DNA of 64,000 bases. It comes from Neisseria subflava. GTDB lineage: Bacteria > Pseudomonadota > Gammaproteobacteria > Burkholderiales > Neisseriaceae. The notes under the pieces were generated by a model. That model saw only the letters and a list, made by a program, of their open reading frames with translations, did not search any database and was not told the origin of the DNA. Positions within the stretch are counted from its first letter, which is position 1. Each line of letters opens with the position of its first letter. Shown here one piece after another: positions 20,413 through 30,374 of the stretch. The position numbers were made by a program, and so were the translations under genes. The stretch is from positions 1,178,001-1,242,000 of the forward strand of contig NZ_CP073117.1 of assembly GCF_024205745.1 (NCBI RefSeq), given 5' to 3'.

Positions 20413-20431
20413 GAGAATGAGAATGATTTAT
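20413..20431 (+). promoter_or_regulatory. Fur-box-like element upstream of ferritin genes
   Basis: GAGAATGAGAATGATTTAT matches 13 of 19 positions of the Fur consensus built from NATWAT hexamers. It lies about 50 bases before the predicted -35, which would suit activation or remote repression by iron-loaded Fur. Confidence 0.45.
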
Positions 20432-20483
20432 TTATAAAATCCTTTTAAATTAATGGGTTACAATAAAAATTGATAAAATAAAA

Positions 20484-20512
20484 TTGACTATTCTCAATAA
20501 AATGAGTAAAAT
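20484..20512 (+). promoter_or_regulatory. sigma-70 promoter of the ferritin operon
   Basis: TTGACT (20484-20489), an exact 17-base spacer, then TAAAAT (20507-20512). Both hexamers are one base from consensus, and the site is well placed for the ferritin gene starting at 20579. Confidence 0.7.
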
Positions 20513-20578
20513 TCATCCGCAAATACAAATTTTGTATTGTGATACATCTATTAACCGCATTAAGAAAAGGAGTTAGTT

Positions 20579-21064
20579 ATGCTAAGTAAGTCAATTACAG
20601 CAAAATTAAACGAACAAATTAATCTCGAGTTGTATTCATCAAATGTCTATTTGCAAATGAGTGCATGGTGCCATAAACATGGTTATGAAGGCGCTGCAGC
20701 ATTTTTACTTCGTCATGCCGATGAAGAATTGGAACATATGCAAAAGTTGTTTACTTATGTGAGCGAAACCAGTGGAATGCCTTTGTTAGGTAAAATTGAC
20801 GCCCCTAAACACGATTACGCTTCATTAAAAGAAGTTTTTGAAACAACACTTGAACACGAAAAACTAGTGACATCTAAAATTAATGAGTTAGTTGAGAGTA
20901 CTTTTGCAGAAAAGGATTACTCTACTTTTAACTTCTTACAATGGTATGTAGCTGAACAGCATGAAGAAGAAAAATTATTTAACAGTATTGTTGATAAATT
21001 CAAACTTCTTGGTGAAAGTGGTACAGCGCTCTACTACATTGATCGTGAATTAAAAACTTTATAA
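20579..21064 (+). CDS. ftnA: ferritin, Pasteurellaceae-like, copy 1
   Basis: Non-haem ferritin that oxidises Fe(II) and stores it in a 24-subunit shell. It has 161 residues, normal for FtnA. The ferroxidase ligands are in place: Glu17 in NLELYSS, Glu50 and His53 in DEELEHM, a central Glu in TLEHEKL, and Gln/Glu in [11 protein letters not shown]. There is no haem-ligand Met signature of bacterioferritin. AAGGAG precedes the start. The sequence and AT-rich codon use look like Haemophilus tandem ferritins, unlike the neisserial bacterioferritins. The pair lies in a DUS-free stretch and is followed by a Haemophilus uptake-signal core at 21655. Confidence 0.95.
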   Translation: MLSKSITAKLNEQINLELYSSNVYLQMSAWCHKHGYEGAAAFLLRHADEELEHMQKLFTYVSETSGMPLLGKIDAPKHDYASLKEVFETTLEHEKLVTSKINELVESTFAEKDYSTFNFLQWYVAEQHEEEKLFNSIVDKFKLLGESGTALYYIDRELKTL

Positions 21065-21080
21065 GAATAGGAGAAATAAA

Positions 21081-21578
21081 ATGTTATCAAATAGCGTGAT
21101 TAAACTATTAAATGATCAAATGAATTTAGAGTTTTATTCTTCTAACTTATATTTACAAATGAGCGCCTGGTGCGAACAACAAGGTTTCGAAGGAGCTGCA
21201 AAATTTTTATCAGAGCATGCGGCTGAGGAAATGCAGCATATGCGTAAACTCTTCACTTATTTAAATGAGACCGGCGCATTGGCTATCATCACACAAATTG
21301 ATGAACCACCTCATCAATTTTCATCATTGAAACAAGTACTTGAATTAACTTATGAACATGAAAAGTTAATTACCTCTAAAATCAATGAATTAGTTGGTAG
21401 AACTTTTGAAGAGAAAGACTACTCTGCCTTTAACTTCTTACAATGGTATGTGGCTGAACAACATGAAGAAGAAAAATTATTCAGTGGAATTTTGGATAAA
21501 TTAAATCTTCTTGGTGAAGATGGTAAAGGTTTGTTCTTAGTTGATAAAGATTTAGGCGCATTAACAACAAACAACTAA
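21081..21578 (+). CDS. ftnA: ferritin, Pasteurellaceae-like, copy 2
   Basis: Tandem paralogue of the gene at 20579, 165 residues, 16 bases downstream with its own AGGAG. The ferroxidase centre is conserved (Glu17, Glu50, His53, [11 protein letters not shown]). Similarity between the two is clear but far from identity, so the duplication is old and probably predates transfer. Haemophilus influenzae carries a similar adjacent ferritin pair (from memory), and mixed shells of two subunits are possible. Codon use is AT-rich, like copy 1 and unlike the surrounding genes. Confidence 0.95.
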   Translation: MLSNSVIKLLNDQMNLEFYSSNLYLQMSAWCEQQGFEGAAKFLSEHAAEEMQHMRKLFTYLNETGALAIITQIDEPPHQFSSLKQVLELTYEHEKLITSKINELVGRTFEEKDYSAFNFLQWYVAEQHEEEKLFSGILDKLNLLGEDGKGLFLVDKDLGALTTNN

Positions 21579-21592
21579 TCAAGTCTGATGAA

Positions 21593-21627
21593 AAAGGCTA
21601 AGTCATTATCGATTTAGCCTTTTTTTA
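21593..21627 (+). terminator. rho-independent terminator of the ferritin operon
   Basis: AAAGGCTAA (21593-21601) pairs with TTAGCCTTT (21614-21622), and a T-run follows. Its stem carries no DUS, unlike most terminators in this window. Confidence 0.85.
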
Positions 21628-21654
21628 TATCAAAATCTAGCTACTTTTGTCTAA

Positions 21655-21663
21655 AAGTGCGGT
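21655..21663 (+). other. Haemophilus-type DNA uptake signal core (USS)
   Basis: AAGTGCGGT, the 9-base core of the H. influenzae uptake signal, with further A upstream and a T/A-rich tail (CTTTAA) downstream, as in the extended consensus. It lies 77 bases after the second ferritin gene. A given 9-mer is expected about 0.5 times by chance in 64 kb on two strands, so its position matters more than its presence. Confidence 0.65.
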
Positions 21664-21700
21664 GCTTTAACGGTTCATTCTTACCGCCGATTAGGTTTTG

Positions 21701-21744
21701 AAATGCCCGTAAGACAGGCAGATATGCTTGTCTTACGGGCATTT
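21701..21744. terminator. bidirectional hairpin between ferritin operon and pgi
   Basis: A perfect 16-bp stem (21701-21716 with 21729-21744) with T-rich sequence on the plus side. It separates the convergent ferritin and pgi genes. Confidence 0.75.
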
Positions 21745-21749
21745 TATTT

Positions 21750-23390
21750 TCAGACGGCCTTCGATCTTGCGTTGCAGTTGCGGTAGAAGGCGATCAGACC
21801 GTTGGTGGAGCTGTCGTGTGCAGGCGTGCCGCGTTCGAGTTCGGGTTCGATGGTTTTGGCCAGCTCTTTACCGTATTCCACGCCCCATTGGTCGAAGGGG
21901 TTGATACGCCAAATCACGCCTTGAACGAAAGTACGATGTTCGTAAGCAGCCATCAGCATGCCGAGGTTGAAAGGCGTCAGGCTGTCGATGAGCAGGCTGT
22001 TGCTCGGACGGTTGCCGGGGAATTCTTTTTGCGGTGCAAGGCGGTCGCGTTCGTCTTGGGGTAGGGCGGCCAATTCGATTTGCACTTCGTCTAAGGTTTT
22101 GCCTTTCATCAGCGCTTCGGCTTGGGCGAAGGCATTGGCAACGGTAAAGCGGTGTTGGCGGTGGTTGCCGTAGACTGTGGTCATGGGGACGATGAAGTCG
22201 ACGGGAATCAGACGCGTGCCTTGGTGCAGAAGCTGGAAGTAGGCATGTTGGCAGTTGACGCCTTCATCGCCGAAGACAATGCCGCCAGTGGTGCAGGAAA
22301 CGGGTTGGCCGTCTGAAGTACGCTGTTTGCCGAGGCTTTCCATATCGAGCTGGTTGAGCCATGGTGTGAAGAGGCGCATGTTGTGGCTGTATGGGACAAC
22401 GGTTTGGCCGTCTGAATGTTGGAAGTTGTTGTACCAAACGTTGATGAGCGCCATCAGGACGGGAATGTTGTGGCGGAATGGCGTTTCGAAGAAGTGGGTA
22501 TCCATCGCGTGTGCGCCAGCCAGCATTTTGCGGAATGCTTTTTCACCGACGGCAACCATCAATGGCAGGCCGATGGGCGACCAGACAGAATAGCGGCCGC
22601 CGACCCAGTCGGACATGGCGAAGACTTTGTCGGGGGAGATGCCGAAGTTTTGGGCGGCGGCCACATCGGCAGAAATGGCGCAGAAGTGGCGGTAGATGCC
22701 GGAATCGGGCAAACCTGCATCGCGATACCAAGTACGCGCCGCATAGGCATTGAGCAGGGTTTCCGGTGTGCGGAACGATTTGCTGGCAATGCTGAATACG
22801 GTGGTTTCGGGGTTGAGGCCGAGAAGGGTTTGGGTCAAGTCGGCATCATCGGAATTGCTGACAAAGTGGACGCGGATGTTTTGCCAATAAGGCTGCAGCG
22901 CCTGTGTGGCCATGCGCGGTCCTAAATCGGAGCCGCCGATACCGATGTGAACCAAGTCGGTAATCGGTTTGCCGGTAATGCCTGCGTGCGTGCCGTCTAA
23001 AAGTTGGCGTGCGAACTCGAGTGCGCGGTTGAGTTCGTGATGAATATTGGGCACGATGTTTTCGCCGTCAACGTAAACAGGTTTGGCATTGGCAGGCAGG
23101 CGCAGGGCAGTGTGGAGGACGGCGCGGTGTTCGCTGGTGTTGATTTTTTCACCGCTGCTCATGGCCTGCATATATTGTGGCAAATCGGCTGCTTCGGCCA
23201 GTTGGCACAATAAATCAAGGGTGTTTTCATCTAGGCGGTTTTTGCTGTAATCAAATAACAAACCGTGCAGAATTTCGTGCATATTGTTGAAACGTTCGGC
23301 ATCTGCAGCGAAGCGTTCGCGCAGGGTAACGTGTTGAGTATCGGCATGATGGGCTTCCAAAGCCTGCCATGCGTCTGAGTATGCGGACAT
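21750..23390 (-). CDS. pgi: glucose-6-phosphate isomerase
   Basis: Interconverts glucose-6-phosphate and fructose-6-phosphate. It has 546 residues, the usual size for the large bacterial type. Family signatures include GGSDLGPRMATQAL, SDWVGGRYSVWSPIGLP and GNRPSNSLLIDSLTP near the C-terminus, with the SIS fold carrying the sugar-phosphate site. A DUS sits within or next to the end of the gene. It is transcribed divergently from the LacI-family regulator at 23642, with about 250 bp between them, so the regulator could affect both. Confidence 0.97.
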   Translation of the reverse strand: MSAYSDAWQALEAHHADTQHVTLRERFAADAERFNNMHEILHGLLFDYSKNRLDENTLDLLCQLAEAADLPQYMQAMSSGEKINTSEHRAVLHTALRLPANAKPVYVDGENIVPNIHHELNRALEFARQLLDGTHAGITGKPITDLVHIGIGGSDLGPRMATQALQPYWQNIRVHFVSNSDDADLTQTLLGLNPETTVFSIASKSFRTPETLLNAYAARTWYRDAGLPDSGIYRHFCAISADVAAAQNFGISPDKVFAMSDWVGGRYSVWSPIGLPLMVAVGEKAFRKMLAGAHAMDTHFFETPFRHNIPVLMALINVWYNNFQHSDGQTVVPYSHNMRLFTPWLNQLDMESLGKQRTSDGQPVSCTTGGIVFGDEGVNCQHAYFQLLHQGTRLIPVDFIVPMTTVYGNHRQHRFTVANAFAQAEALMKGKTLDEVQIELAALPQDERDRLAPQKEFPGNRPSNSLLIDSLTPFNLGMLMAAYEHRTFVQGVIWRINPFDQWGVEYGKELAKTIEPELERGTPAHDSSTNGLIAFYRNCNARSKAV

Positions 23391-23641
23391 TTCGTTTCCT
23401 TAGTATGTAACGGTAAACAAGCAGGGTATCTATTTTCTGCTTTTTGTAGTTGTTTGTAGTTTAACAAATTTGAACAACTTTTGGGAGATAGTAGGGTCGG
23501 TTTTGTTTAAGAAATGTATGCAAAATGCAATAGAAACGGTTGATTATCATCAAGTTTCTGTAAAAAAGGGGGTATGACACCGATGTCTGCTGTGTTATCC
23601 TATGTAACATTATTGAAATCTTGTCGGGGCGGGTCCGTAAG

Positions 23642-24685
23642 ATGGCTACAATTTATGATGTTGCTGCTTATGCCGGGGTATCTCCCAAGACGGTCAGCCG
23701 GGTAATTAACGGCGATGCGCCGGTCAGTGATAAAACCCGTTCCAAAGTAGAAACAGCGATTGCTGCTTTGGGCTATATCCCGTCTTCTGCGGCGCGGATT
23801 ATGCGGTCACACCGTTCCGGATTGGTCGGTCTGATTACCGGCGCCATTTCGCGGACAGGTGAGAGTACGGGCGGACACGGTATGCCGGATATGTTCTTGA
23901 TTAAGGGCATTCAGCAGCAGATTCGCGCACAAGGCAAGATTTTGATGATTGCCGACATCGACAATAAGCCGGGGCAGCCCGGTCAGATGGAGCCGCTAAT
24001 CCGTACCTTTATGGAGCATCGTGCCGAGGGGATTTTATATGTGGCAGGTTTCCATCAGGAAGTATTGCTGCCGGAAGTGCCCAACCGTTGCCCGATGGTG
24101 TTGGTCAACTGCTTTGATTCGGCGGGTACACCTGCGGTTTTGCCGGACGACGAAGCAGGGCAGTATGGCTTGGTGCGCCGGATTATCCAAAGTGGACACA
24201 AACGGATTGCTTATGTGACTTTGCAGCCGGGCGTGGAAGCGACGCGTTTGAGATTGGCCGGATACCGCCGTGCTTTGGCTGATTCGGATATTGTCTTCGA
24301 TCCTGATTTGGTACAAACTGGTTATCCTGACTTCAGCAACGACAGCGGGTCTTTGATTTCGGCTATTTTGAAGCTGCTGTCTTTGCCGCTTCCGCCGACG
24401 GTAATTTGTTGCGGCAACGATGAAATGGCGGTGCGCGTGTACGGAATTTTGAGGACGCGCGGCGTGCGGGTTCCCGAGCAAGTTTCGGTTGCCGGCTATG
24501 ATAACCACAGCGCGATTGCGGAAACGCTGTTTCCGCCGTTGACCAGTACCGAGTTGCCCTATTTGCGCATGGGCGCGATGGCGGCGGATTTGCTGTTTCA
24601 ACACATTGAACACCCGACCGGCGCGGTTCAGCCAGTCAAGGTCGTTGGGGAAACCATCTGGCGTCAGTCTGTGATTAATAAATAG
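23642..24685 (+). CDS. LacI-family transcriptional regulator
   Basis: A 347-residue sugar-responsive repressor. The start is set at ATG 23642 (MATIYDVAAYAGVS), because LacI proteins begin right at the helix-turn-helix; the upstream TTG adds unrelated residues. The DNA-binding domain is about residues 3-48 with the hinge helix SSAARIMRS. A periplasmic-binding-protein-like effector domain follows, ending with the typical VSVAGYDNHSAIAETLFPPLTS. It lies between divergent pgi and a downstream sugar transporter gene, so control of sugar uptake is likely. The effector is unknown; GntR and maltose-type regulators share the fold. Confidence 0.92.
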   Translation: MATIYDVAAYAGVSPKTVSRVINGDAPVSDKTRSKVETAIAALGYIPSSAARIMRSHRSGLVGLITGAISRTGESTGGHGMPDMFLIKGIQQQIRAQGKILMIADIDNKPGQPGQMEPLIRTFMEHRAEGILYVAGFHQEVLLPEVPNRCPMVLVNCFDSAGTPAVLPDDEAGQYGLVRRIIQSGHKRIAYVTLQPGVEATRLRLAGYRRALADSDIVFDPDLVQTGYPDFSNDSGSLISAILKLLSLPLPPTVICCGNDEMAVRVYGILRTRGVRVPEQVSVAGYDNHSAIAETLFPPLTSTELPYLRMGAMAADLLFQHIEHPTGAVQPVKVVGETIWRQSVINK

Positions 24686-24882
24686 TTTCAGACGGCCTGA
24701 AAATAAGCTTTAAACAACACAAACACACATCAAAATAAGAATCATGCAAACGGTCAAAATAAAGGCCGTCTGAAAACGGAGTTGCCTCAGTAAAAAGGGC
24801 AGCCCAAATATAATAAAAGCGTCATACCGCTGAAATTGGAGTTTGTTGTTTCCATAGTTTATTACCCAGGAGTAGCCTTCCT

Positions 24883-26205
24883 ATGAAAATCTCCCCACAA
24901 GTGGCGATGACACTTCGCCAGATTATGCTGATGAACTTCGGTTTCTTCGGTATTCAATATAGCTTCGGGTTGCAGCAAACTGCGATTAATCCGATTTTCA
25001 ACTTTCTTAACCCAGATCCCAGCATATTGCCTTACCTTAATATGGCTGGCCCGGTTACTGGCTTAATCGTACAACCTATTATTGGTGCAATGAGCGACCG
25101 AACATGGGTACCGGGATTGGGGCGCCGCCGTCCGTATTTCTTAATTGGTGCGATCGGTTGCAGTTTATGCTTATTCTTGTATCCGCACGTTACTGCCTTG
25201 TGGATGGCTGTATTGCTGCTGTGGCTCTTGGACATCAGTAACAACACCGCAATGGAACCTTTCCGTGCATTTATTGCCGATACGGTTCCTGAGAATCAGC
25301 AATCCACCGGTTTCTTGATGCAGTCTGTGTTTACCGGTTTGGGTATTACCCTTGCTAACATTTCTCTTTATCTCCTTAAACAAGTTGGTTGGTTGAACCA
25401 AACTTCTGAAGTGGGTATTCCGTATTGGGTGTTTGGCTCATTCTATATTGGTGCGGTTTGCTCTATTGGTTCTGTCCTAGTAACTGTATTAACTACTCCT
25501 GAACGTGAACCTTCACCTCAAGAAATGGCAGCAATTAAAGCTCAGCCAAGAGGTCCTGTTCATGCCGTCAAAGAGATCTTTAGTGCCATCAAAGAAATGC
25601 CTAAACCTTTGTGGCAGCTTGCTTCAGTTTATCTTTTCCAATGGTATGCACTTTTTATTTATTGGCAATACATTTCACACAGTCTTGTTAAATCTGTTTG
25701 GGATTCCAACTCTGCTGATAAGGTTGCTTATCAGGAGGCGGTTGCATGGACCGGTTTGGTAAATGGTTTCTATAATGTTGTAACTTTTATCTCTGCTTTT
25801 GGCTTGATGTGGATGGCACGCAAATACGCCGCCAAATATGTTCACGCCTTTGCCGTAACCCTTGCCGCACTGGCCTTGCTTAGCATTCCGCACATCGGTA
25901 ATAAATACTTAATGTTTGTTCCAATGATTGGTTTTGGTGTCGGTTGGGCAAGTATGATGGGTGTACCGTTTATGATTGTGGTAAATTCCATTCCGAAAGA
26001 GCGTTACGGTGTGTATATGGGCATCGTCAACATGATGATCGTTATTCCGATGTTTATTCAAACTCTTACTTTTAGTAAAGTTTATGAGAAGTTGCTTGGC
26101 GCAGACCCTGCCAACGCGATGACTTTTGCCGGTGTTTTCCTTGCCATCGCCGCCGCGTTGACCTTAACCATTAAAACTGCGGCCAAACCGGCTACTGCAG
26201 AATAA
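24883..26205 (+). CDS. MFS sugar (maltose/sucrose-type) transporter
   Basis: A 440-residue inner-membrane protein with about 12 helices, of the SLC45-like/GPH-related sugar-proton symporters. Signatures include [26 protein letters not shown] between helices 2 and 4 and [21 protein letters not shown]. Similar neisserial proteins sit beside maltose phosphorylase and phosphoglucomutase genes; here those are not adjacent, and a terminator follows at 26233. CAGGAG precedes the start. The gene lies 197 bp after the LacI regulator. Transport of a disaccharide is inferred from family; the substrate is not fixed. Confidence 0.85.
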   Translation: MKISPQVAMTLRQIMLMNFGFFGIQYSFGLQQTAINPIFNFLNPDPSILPYLNMAGPVTGLIVQPIIGAMSDRTWVPGLGRRRPYFLIGAIGCSLCLFLYPHVTALWMAVLLLWLLDISNNTAMEPFRAFIADTVPENQQSTGFLMQSVFTGLGITLANISLYLLKQVGWLNQTSEVGIPYWVFGSFYIGAVCSIGSVLVTVLTTPEREPSPQEMAAIKAQPRGPVHAVKEIFSAIKEMPKPLWQLASVYLFQWYALFIYWQYISHSLVKSVWDSNSADKVAYQEAVAWTGLVNGFYNVVTFISAFGLMWMARKYAAKYVHAFAVTLAALALLSIPHIGNKYLMFVPMIGFGVGWASMMGVPFMIVVNSIPKERYGVYMGIVNMMIVIPMFIQTLTFSKVYEKLLGADPANAMTFAGVFLAIAAALTLTIKTAAKPATAE

Positions 26206-26232
26206 TGAAGTTTTGATTTAAAACCAAAATGA

Positions 26233-26275
26233 AAAGGCCGTCTGAAACATGAAAGGGTTTCAGACGGCCTTTTTT
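26233..26275 (+). terminator. DUS inverted-repeat terminator after sugar transporter
   Basis: A 16-bp stem (26233-26248 with 26257-26272) followed by a T-run. Confidence 0.85.
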
Positions 26276-26413
26276 GTCGAAACGGATTCCATTTGCTGAC
26301 CTGATTCGGTAAGCCTTATTGTCGCTGCACTACCGTTCATCACTCAAATTGGCTATGACTACCGATTTTGCTTTACAATATCCTTCTTTAATTTATTTCG
26401 TTTTACCATCCTG

Positions 26414-28717
26414 ATGACAGAACACATTTCCGCTCCAAGCCCATCTCCTATCGGCGAAGACTACCTGCTGTTAGGTCAATACGCTGAACGCGCCTATCTC
26501 GAATACGCCATGAGCGTGGTTAAAGGTCGCGCGCTGCCTGAAGTTTCAGACGGCCAAAAGCCTGTACAACGGCGCATTTTGTTTGCCATGCGCGATATGG
26601 GTTTGACGGCGGGGGCGAAGCCGGTGAAATCCGCGCGCGTGGTCGGCGAGATTTTAGGTAAATACCACCCGCACGGCGACAGTTCTGCCTATGAAGCGAT
26701 GGTTCGCATGGCGCAGGATTTTACCTTGCGCTATCCCTTGATCGACGGCATCGGCAACTTCGGTTCGCGCGACGGCGACGGGGCGGCGGCGATGCGTTAT
26801 ACCGAAGCACGGCTGACGCCGATTGCGGAATTGCTGTTGTCCGAAATCAATCAGGGGACGGTAGATTTCGTGCCGAACTACGACGGCGCGTTTGACGAAC
26901 CGCTGCACCTGCCCGCCCGCCTGCCTATGGTGTTGCTCAACGGCGCGTCGGGCATCGCGGTGGGAATGGCGACCGAAATTCCGTCGCACAATTTGAACGA
27001 AGTCACGCAGGCGGCGATTGCGTTGTTGAAAAAGCCGACGCTGGAAACCTCCGACCTGATGCAGTACATCCCCGCGCCCGACTTTGCCGGGGGCGGTCAA
27101 ATCATCACGCCGGCGGACGAATTGCGCCGGATTTACGAAACCGGCAAGGGCAGCGTGCGCGTGCGTGCACGTTACGAAATCGAGAAGCTGGCGCGCGGAC
27201 AATGGCGCGTGATTGTGACCGAGCTGCCGCCGAACGCCAATTCAGCCAAAATCCTTGCCGAAATCGAAGAACAGACCAACCCGAAACCGAAAGCGGGCAA
27301 AAAGCAGCTGAACCAAGACCAGCTCAACACCAAAAAGCTGATGCTGGATTTAATCGACCGCGTGCGCGACGAGTCCGACGGCGAACATCCCGTGCGACTG
27401 GTGTTCGAGCCGAAATCCAGCCGCATCGATACCGACACCTTCATCAACACGCTGATGGCACAGACTTCGCTGGAAGGCAATGTGTCTATGAATTTGGTAA
27501 TGATGGGTTTGGACAACCGCCCCGCGCAGAAAAACCTGAAAACGATTTTGCAGGAATGGTTGGATTTCCGCGTCGTGACCGTAACACGTCGTCTGAAATT
27601 CCGTTTGAACCAAGTGGAAAAACGGCTGCACATCCTCGAAGGCCGTCTGAAAGTCTTTCTGCACATTGATGAAGTGATTAAAGTCATCCGCGAATCAGAC
27701 GATCCGAAAGCCGACCTGATGGCGGCGTTCGGACTGACCGAAATCCAAGCAGAAGACATTTTGGAAATCCGCCTGCGCCAGTTGGCGCGTTTGGAAGGTT
27801 TCAAACTCGAAAAAGAATTGAACGAGTTGCGCGAAGAACAAGGCCGTCTGAATATCCTTTTGGGCGACGAAAACGAAAAGCGCAAGCTGACTATCAAAGA
27901 GATGCAAGCGGACATGAAGCAGTTCGGCGACGCACGCCGCACGCTGGTGGAAGAGGCCGGACGCGCCGTGTTGACGCAGACTACCGCCGATGAGCCGATC
28001 ACGCTGATTCTGTCGGAAAAAGGCTGGATACGCAGCCGAGCCGGACACAACCTCGACTTGAGCCAGACTGCGTTCAAAGAAGGCGACCGCCTCAAACAAA
28101 CCCTCGAAGGCCGCACTGTTTTACCCGTTGTCATCTTGGATTCATTGGGCAGAACCTACACGCTCGATGCCGCCGAAATCCCCGGCGGACGCGGCGATGG
28201 TGTGCCGGTTTCATCGTTAATCGAGTTGCAAAACGGCGCGAAACCCGTCGCCATGCTCACCGGCCAGCCCGAACAACATTACCTGCTCTCAGGCAGTGGT
28301 GGCTACGGCTTCATTACCAAGTTGGCCGATATGGTCGGACGCGTGAAAGCGGGTAAAGTGGTCATGACCGTGGATAGCGGCGAAACCGTCCTGCCGCCGG
28401 TTGCCGTCTATGCTTCTTCACTGATTAATCCTGACTGCAAAGTCGTACTGGCCAGCAGCGACCACCGTCTCTTGGCGTTTTCCATTGGCGAACTCAAAGT
28501 CATGCCTAAAGGCCGCGGTTTGCAGCTGATGTCGTTGGCCGAGGGTGCATCTTTGGAACACATCATGGTAACGACCTCTCCTGAATTTACCGTTGTATCG
28601 GTCGGCCGACGCGGTGCAGAACATCAGGAAAAACTGCGTATTGCCGATATTGACGGTAAACGCGGTAAAAAAGGCAAGGTATTGGAAATCTCAGGCCGTC
28701 TGAAAAGTTTGTTCTGA
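26414..28717 (+). CDS. parC: DNA topoisomerase IV subunit A
   Basis: The breaking-rejoining subunit of topoisomerase IV, which decatenates daughter chromosomes. It has 767 residues, normal for Neisseria. The winged-helix region holds the quinolone-determining stretch [13 protein letters not shown], with Asp89, Ser90, Ser91 and Glu94 (gonococcal 86, 87, 88 and 91), all the susceptible-type residues. The catalytic tyrosine is in [12 protein letters not shown]-terminal six-bladed pinwheel domain begins near residue 500. The very end of the gene contains a DUS that encodes GRLK. Confidence 0.97.
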   Translation: MTEHISAPSPSPIGEDYLLLGQYAERAYLEYAMSVVKGRALPEVSDGQKPVQRRILFAMRDMGLTAGAKPVKSARVVGEILGKYHPHGDSSAYEAMVRMAQDFTLRYPLIDGIGNFGSRDGDGAAAMRYTEARLTPIAELLLSEINQGTVDFVPNYDGAFDEPLHLPARLPMVLLNGASGIAVGMATEIPSHNLNEVTQAAIALLKKPTLETSDLMQYIPAPDFAGGGQIITPADELRRIYETGKGSVRVRARYEIEKLARGQWRVIVTELPPNANSAKILAEIEEQTNPKPKAGKKQLNQDQLNTKKLMLDLIDRVRDESDGEHPVRLVFEPKSSRIDTDTFINTLMAQTSLEGNVSMNLVMMGLDNRPAQKNLKTILQEWLDFRVVTVTRRLKFRLNQVEKRLHILEGRLKVFLHIDEVIKVIRESDDPKADLMAAFGLTEIQAEDILEIRLRQLARLEGFKLEKELNELREEQGRLNILLGDENEKRKLTIKEMQADMKQFGDARRTLVEEAGRAVLTQTTADEPITLILSEKGWIRSRAGHNLDLSQTAFKEGDRLKQTLEGRTVLPVVILDSLGRTYTLDAAEIPGGRGDGVPVSSLIELQNGAKPVAMLTGQPEQHYLLSGSGGYGFITKLADMVGRVKAGKVVMTVDSGETVLPPVAVYASSLINPDCKVVLASSDHRLLAFSIGELKVMPKGRGLQLMSLAEGASLEHIMVTTSPEFTVVSVGRRGAEHQEKLRIADIDGKRGKKGKVLEISGRLKSLF

Positions 28718-28787
28718 AACAAGAACAAATATATCTAAATAAATTAAATTTATACGACATTGCATGATAATAAAAAAAGGTTCACTT

Positions 28788-30374
28788 ATGAACAGAGCCA
28801 ATTTTCAAGAACTGGGTAATCTGAGGGAGCGGATTCCCGGTGTAATCAACATTGCCCGAATAGCCATCGTCTTACCGCTTTTGGTTTTGCACGCTTTCGG
28901 CAGCTACACGGGCGGCAACCTGATTGGCGTTTCGTTGCCGGACATTGAGTTTTATATCTGGGTAACGCTGTATTTCTTCCTAATTATGCTCTCTGTGTTC
29001 CGCCCGGGCTGGCAGTGGCAGTCTTTGGATTTGCCCAATGCCAGCGCCGTGGTCGATATCACCATGATGATGGTTTTAGTGTATATCTCCGGCGGTACGG
29101 CTTCCGGTTTCGGGATTTTGGTTTTGCCGTTTGTCGCCACGTCGTGTCTGCTCAGTTATGGCCATTATCCCATGCTGTACGCAGGTTATACGGCAATGTT
29201 GTTTATTTTGAACCTGTTTTTAGACGGCAGTATGCGTTTCGATTCGTTTAATTGGGACGCGAAATCAATGTTGAATTCTTTGATGCTGATCGGCGCAGGC
29301 TATCTGGTGGCGATGCTGACATCGTTTGCCGCCCGTTATTTGGAGCAGGCCACAGAGTCCGCCAGCCGCCATCAACTGGCCTACCGCCGTATCAGCGGTT
29401 TGAACCATTTGGTTTTGAACCGCGTGCAGGAAGCGGTTGTGGTGATTGATGCGACCCAACGCGTGTGGCTGTTTAACAAGCAGGCAAAAATCTATTTCCC
29501 CAGCTTGATTATCGATCAGCAGGAAATCGTGTTTGGCGAACTGGTGGCACGCTGGCAGCGTCAACCCGACAAACCTTTTGAAACCGATATCCATATTTTC
29601 CAACACGCCATGCACGTCCGTGCCGTTCCGCTGATTCAGGAGCAAACCGAGCTGCTGATGTTGTACGTCCGCTCATTGCGTGAAGTGGCTGCGGAGGCCA
29701 TGTCCACCAAGCTGACTTCGCTCGGACAGTTGACTGCCAATCTTGCACACGAAATCCGTAACCCGATGTCCGCCATCCGTCATGCCAGCGATTTGTTGCA
29801 AGAGGGCGACGAGGCAGATCCGCTCAAGGCTAAGCTCTACAACATCATCGACAGCAATATCCAACGCATCGACAAGATGTTGGAAGATGTATCCCTGCTT
29901 AACAAACGAGACAACATCAGCCGCCAGCCGATTAATCTGATGAAATTCTGGTTGGAGTTCAAGCAGGAATTTACCTTGAACAATCCCGATGCCATCGGTT
30001 GTCTACGCATGAATATGGACGGCAACAACCTGACCGTATTGGTTGACCCCATGCATTTGCAGCAAGTGATGTGGAACTTGTGCAACAACGCTTGGCGACA
30101 CAGCCGTCAGGACGAAAACGCCATTACCGTTCTTATCCGCTCTAGCGGCAGGATGCATATTTCTATCGTAGTGGCGGACAACGGCAAAGGCGTGCCGCCC
30201 GATGTACGAAATCATCTGTTCGAGCCGTTTTACACCACCGAAAAACAAGGTACCGGCTTGGGGCTTTACGTCGCACGCGAGTTGGCACATGCCAATATGG
30301 GGCAGCTACATTATCACCCTGAAATGAACGGGTTTGAACTGATTTTACCGAAGGAGCAAGCGCAGGATGAATAA
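28788..30374 (+). CDS. pilS: PilS-type sensor histidine kinase
   Basis: A 528-residue membrane sensor from ATG 28788, preferred over 28764 because AAAGG lies 7 bases before it. About six N-terminal helices (residues 20-180) match the PilS sensor that reads pilin levels in the membrane in Pseudomonas. A PAS-like linker follows, then the H-box LAHEIRNPMSAIRHA with the phospho-acceptor His. The ATPase boxes are N (QVMWNLCNNAWRH), G1 (DNGKGVP), F (FEPFYTT) and G2 (GTGLGLYVARE). It overlaps pilR by 8 bases, so the pair is co-translated. With PilR and intact RpoN it completes a sigma-54 pilus control circuit. Confidence 0.93.
   Translation: MNRANFQELGNLRERIPGVINIARIAIVLPLLVLHAFGSYTGGNLIGVSLPDIEFYIWVTLYFFLIMLSVFRPGWQWQSLDLPNASAVVDITMMMVLVYISGGTASGFGILVLPFVATSCLLSYGHYPMLYAGYTAMLFILNLFLDGSMRFDSFNWDAKSMLNSLMLIGAGYLVAMLTSFAARYLEQATESASRHQLAYRRISGLNHLVLNRVQEAVVVIDATQRVWLFNKQAKIYFPSLIIDQQEIVFGELVARWQRQPDKPFETDIHIFQHAMHVRAVPLIQEQTELLMLYVRSLREVAAEAMSTKLTSLGQLTANLAHEIRNPMSAIRHASDLLQEGDEADPLKAKLYNIIDSNIQRIDKMLEDVSLLNKRDNISRQPINLMKFWLEFKQEFTLNNPDAIGCLRMNMDGNNLTVLVDPMHLQQVMWNLCNNAWRHSRQDENAITVLIRSSGRMHISIVVADNGKGVPPDVRNHLFEPFYTTEKQGTGLGLYVARELAHANMGQLHYHPEMNGFELILPKEQAQDE

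Larger units (their letters stand above)
20218..20578. other. AT-rich intergenic region with the ferritin promoter
   Basis: No convincing gene. Short frames exist on both strands over 20280-20400 (one GTG-started frame of 33 codons at 20299-20400 has a GGAG before it), but neither matches a family I know. The right end holds the Fur-like box and promoter for the ferritin genes. Confidence 0.4.
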
